From JBEKLJ01 sp050010255 (GTDB lineage: Bacteria; Acidobacteriota; Terriglobia; Bryobacterales; Bryobacteraceae), in the NCBI GenBank assembly GCA_050010255.1, contig JBEKLJ010000082.1, positions 1 to 14,625 on the forward strand: DNA of 14,625 nucleotides, given 5' to 3'. This document shows positions 14,101 through 14,625 of this stretch, one piece after another. The notes beneath the pieces were generated by a model. That model was not told where the DNA came from. It was given only the letters and a program-made list of their open reading frames with translations, and did not search any database. Each line of letters starts with the position of its first letter. Position 1 is the stretch's first letter. The translations under genes were made by a program, and so were the position numbers.

Positions 14101-14625
14101 GAGACCTGGGCTGGCCCGATACCATTCCAGAGTGCGGCGCAAACCCTCTTCCAAGGTGAAGCGCGGAGCGTGGCCGAGGTCGCCGATCGCGGCCGTCGTG
14201 TCGGCCTGGGAGTCGCGCACGTCGCCAGGGCGCGCTGGGCCGTACAGGGGCGGAATCCGGACGCCCTCGATCCTCTGGAGGGTCTCCCAGACCTGATTCA
14301 GCGTGTAGCGGTTGCCGTTGCCGCCGTTGTAGACCTTGCCGGAGACGCCCTCCGCGCGGGCCGCCTTCAGCGTCAGGGCGGTTACATCCTCTACGTAAGT
14401 GAAGTCGCGCGAGTGCTCGCCGTCACCGTAAATCGTCGGCGGCCGGCGCTCCAGAAGCGCCTTCATGAACAGCGAGATCACTCCGGAATAGGGGCTGGAG
14501 GGGTCCTGCCGCGGGCCGTAAACATTGAAATAGCGCACCGAGACGGTCTTCAAGCCGAAGCATTCCGCCCAAGCGCTGGCGTAGTATTCGCCCATGAGCT
14601 TCTGCGCGGCATAGGGCGACTTCGG
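13996..14625 (-). CDS. NAD-dependent sugar-nucleotide epimerase/dehydratase, C-terminal part (runs off right edge)
   Basis: About 209 codons are present. At the window edge the frame reads PKSPYAAQKLMGEYY, containing the Y-x-x-x-K catalytic pair of short-chain dehydrogenases. It continues with VSVRYFNVYGPRQDPSSPYSGV, IYGDGEHSRDFTYVEDV, YNGGNGNRYTLNQV and GPARPGDVRDSQADTT, all typical of extended SDR enzymes of the UDP-glucose/UDP-GlcNAc 4-epimerase group. The N-terminal Rossmann fold is outside the window. The role would be interconversion of nucleotide sugars for cell-surface polysaccharide. The family normally ends soon after LRRTLEWYR. Here the last 34 or so codons and the TGA at 13996-13998 lie inside repeat copy B, giving a non-homologous Arg/Ser-rich tail. 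Exact substrate cannot be assigned. Confidence 0.88.
   Translation of the reverse strand, partial: PKSPYAAQKLMGEYYASAWAECFGLKTVSVRYFNVYGPRQDPSSPYSGVISLFMKALLERRPPTIYGDGEHSRDFTYVEDVTALTLKAARAEGVSGKVYNGGNGNRYTLNQVWETLQRIEGVRIPPLYGPARPGDVRDSQADTTAAIGDLGHAPRFTLEEGLRRTLEWYRASPGLRLRLAGGRYLLRCARGESSTYCSSTPAGSPRRAP

Noticed and set aside
1..14625. CRISPR array, tRNA or rRNA genes
   Set aside because: No regularly spaced repeat-spacer pattern, tRNA-like cloverleaf with conserved TTCRA arm, or rRNA-like sequence was noticed in either strand.

Overview
The window is GC-rich, densely coded DNA from a Gram-negative bacterium. A CarD/CdnL regulator, an OmcA/MtrC-DmsE-MtrB porin-cytochrome cluster, a Gly-rich RRM protein, a JAMM protease and a LacZ-type GH2 enzyme together suggest an Acidobacteriota-like genome (Bryobacterales/Solibacter type or an uncultured relative). 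This placement is an inference from gene content; no rRNA or marker gene is present.

Layout. 1-964 (minus strand): 5' part of a secreted GH2 beta-galactosidase, preceded on that strand by a single-domain response regulator. 1073-1930 (plus): EamA/DMT transporter. 2200-2709 (plus): CarD-like RNA polymerase-binding regulator with a good sigma-70 promoter. 2730-2884: structured intergenic repeat, copy A. 2889-7699 (minus): three genes, namely a membrane-anchored JAMM/Mov34 protease, a CDF metal exporter, and a 774-residue fusion of a GltA/NfnB-like and an NfnA/SudB-like flavin/iron-sulfur subunit. 7700-8232: long divergent regulatory region. 8233-13276 (plus): a complete mtrC-mtrA-mtrB operon (decaheme OmcA/MtrC-family cytochrome, decaheme DmsE/MtrA-family cytochrome, MtrB/PioB-family beta-barrel). 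13429-13767 (plus): small RRM RNA-binding protein. 13940-14100: repeat copy B, inverted relative to copy A. 13996-14625 (minus): 3' part of a sugar-nucleotide epimerase whose C-terminus runs into copy B.

How the genes work together. MtrC, MtrA and MtrB form the standard trans-outer-membrane electron conduit: a periplasmic decaheme wire inside a porin, handing electrons to an outer decaheme terminal reductase. The window holds no inner-membrane quinol dehydrogenase (CymA type). The divergent Nfn-like fusion is a candidate NAD(P)H/ferredoxin transhydrogenase and shares the upstream region with the conduit, so common redox control is plausible but unproven.

The least familiar element is the repeat pair. 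The two copies are 155 and 161 bp, inverted and about 11 kb apart. They match at 137 of 144 aligned positions with no gaps, except for a central block of 11 or 17 bases. That block differs in sequence and length but is a self-complementary hairpin in both copies. Each copy lies between convergent genes, and copy B supplies the stop codon and about 34 codons of the epimerase reading frame. It looks like a dispersed, structured, possibly mobile element with an exchangeable hairpin tip.
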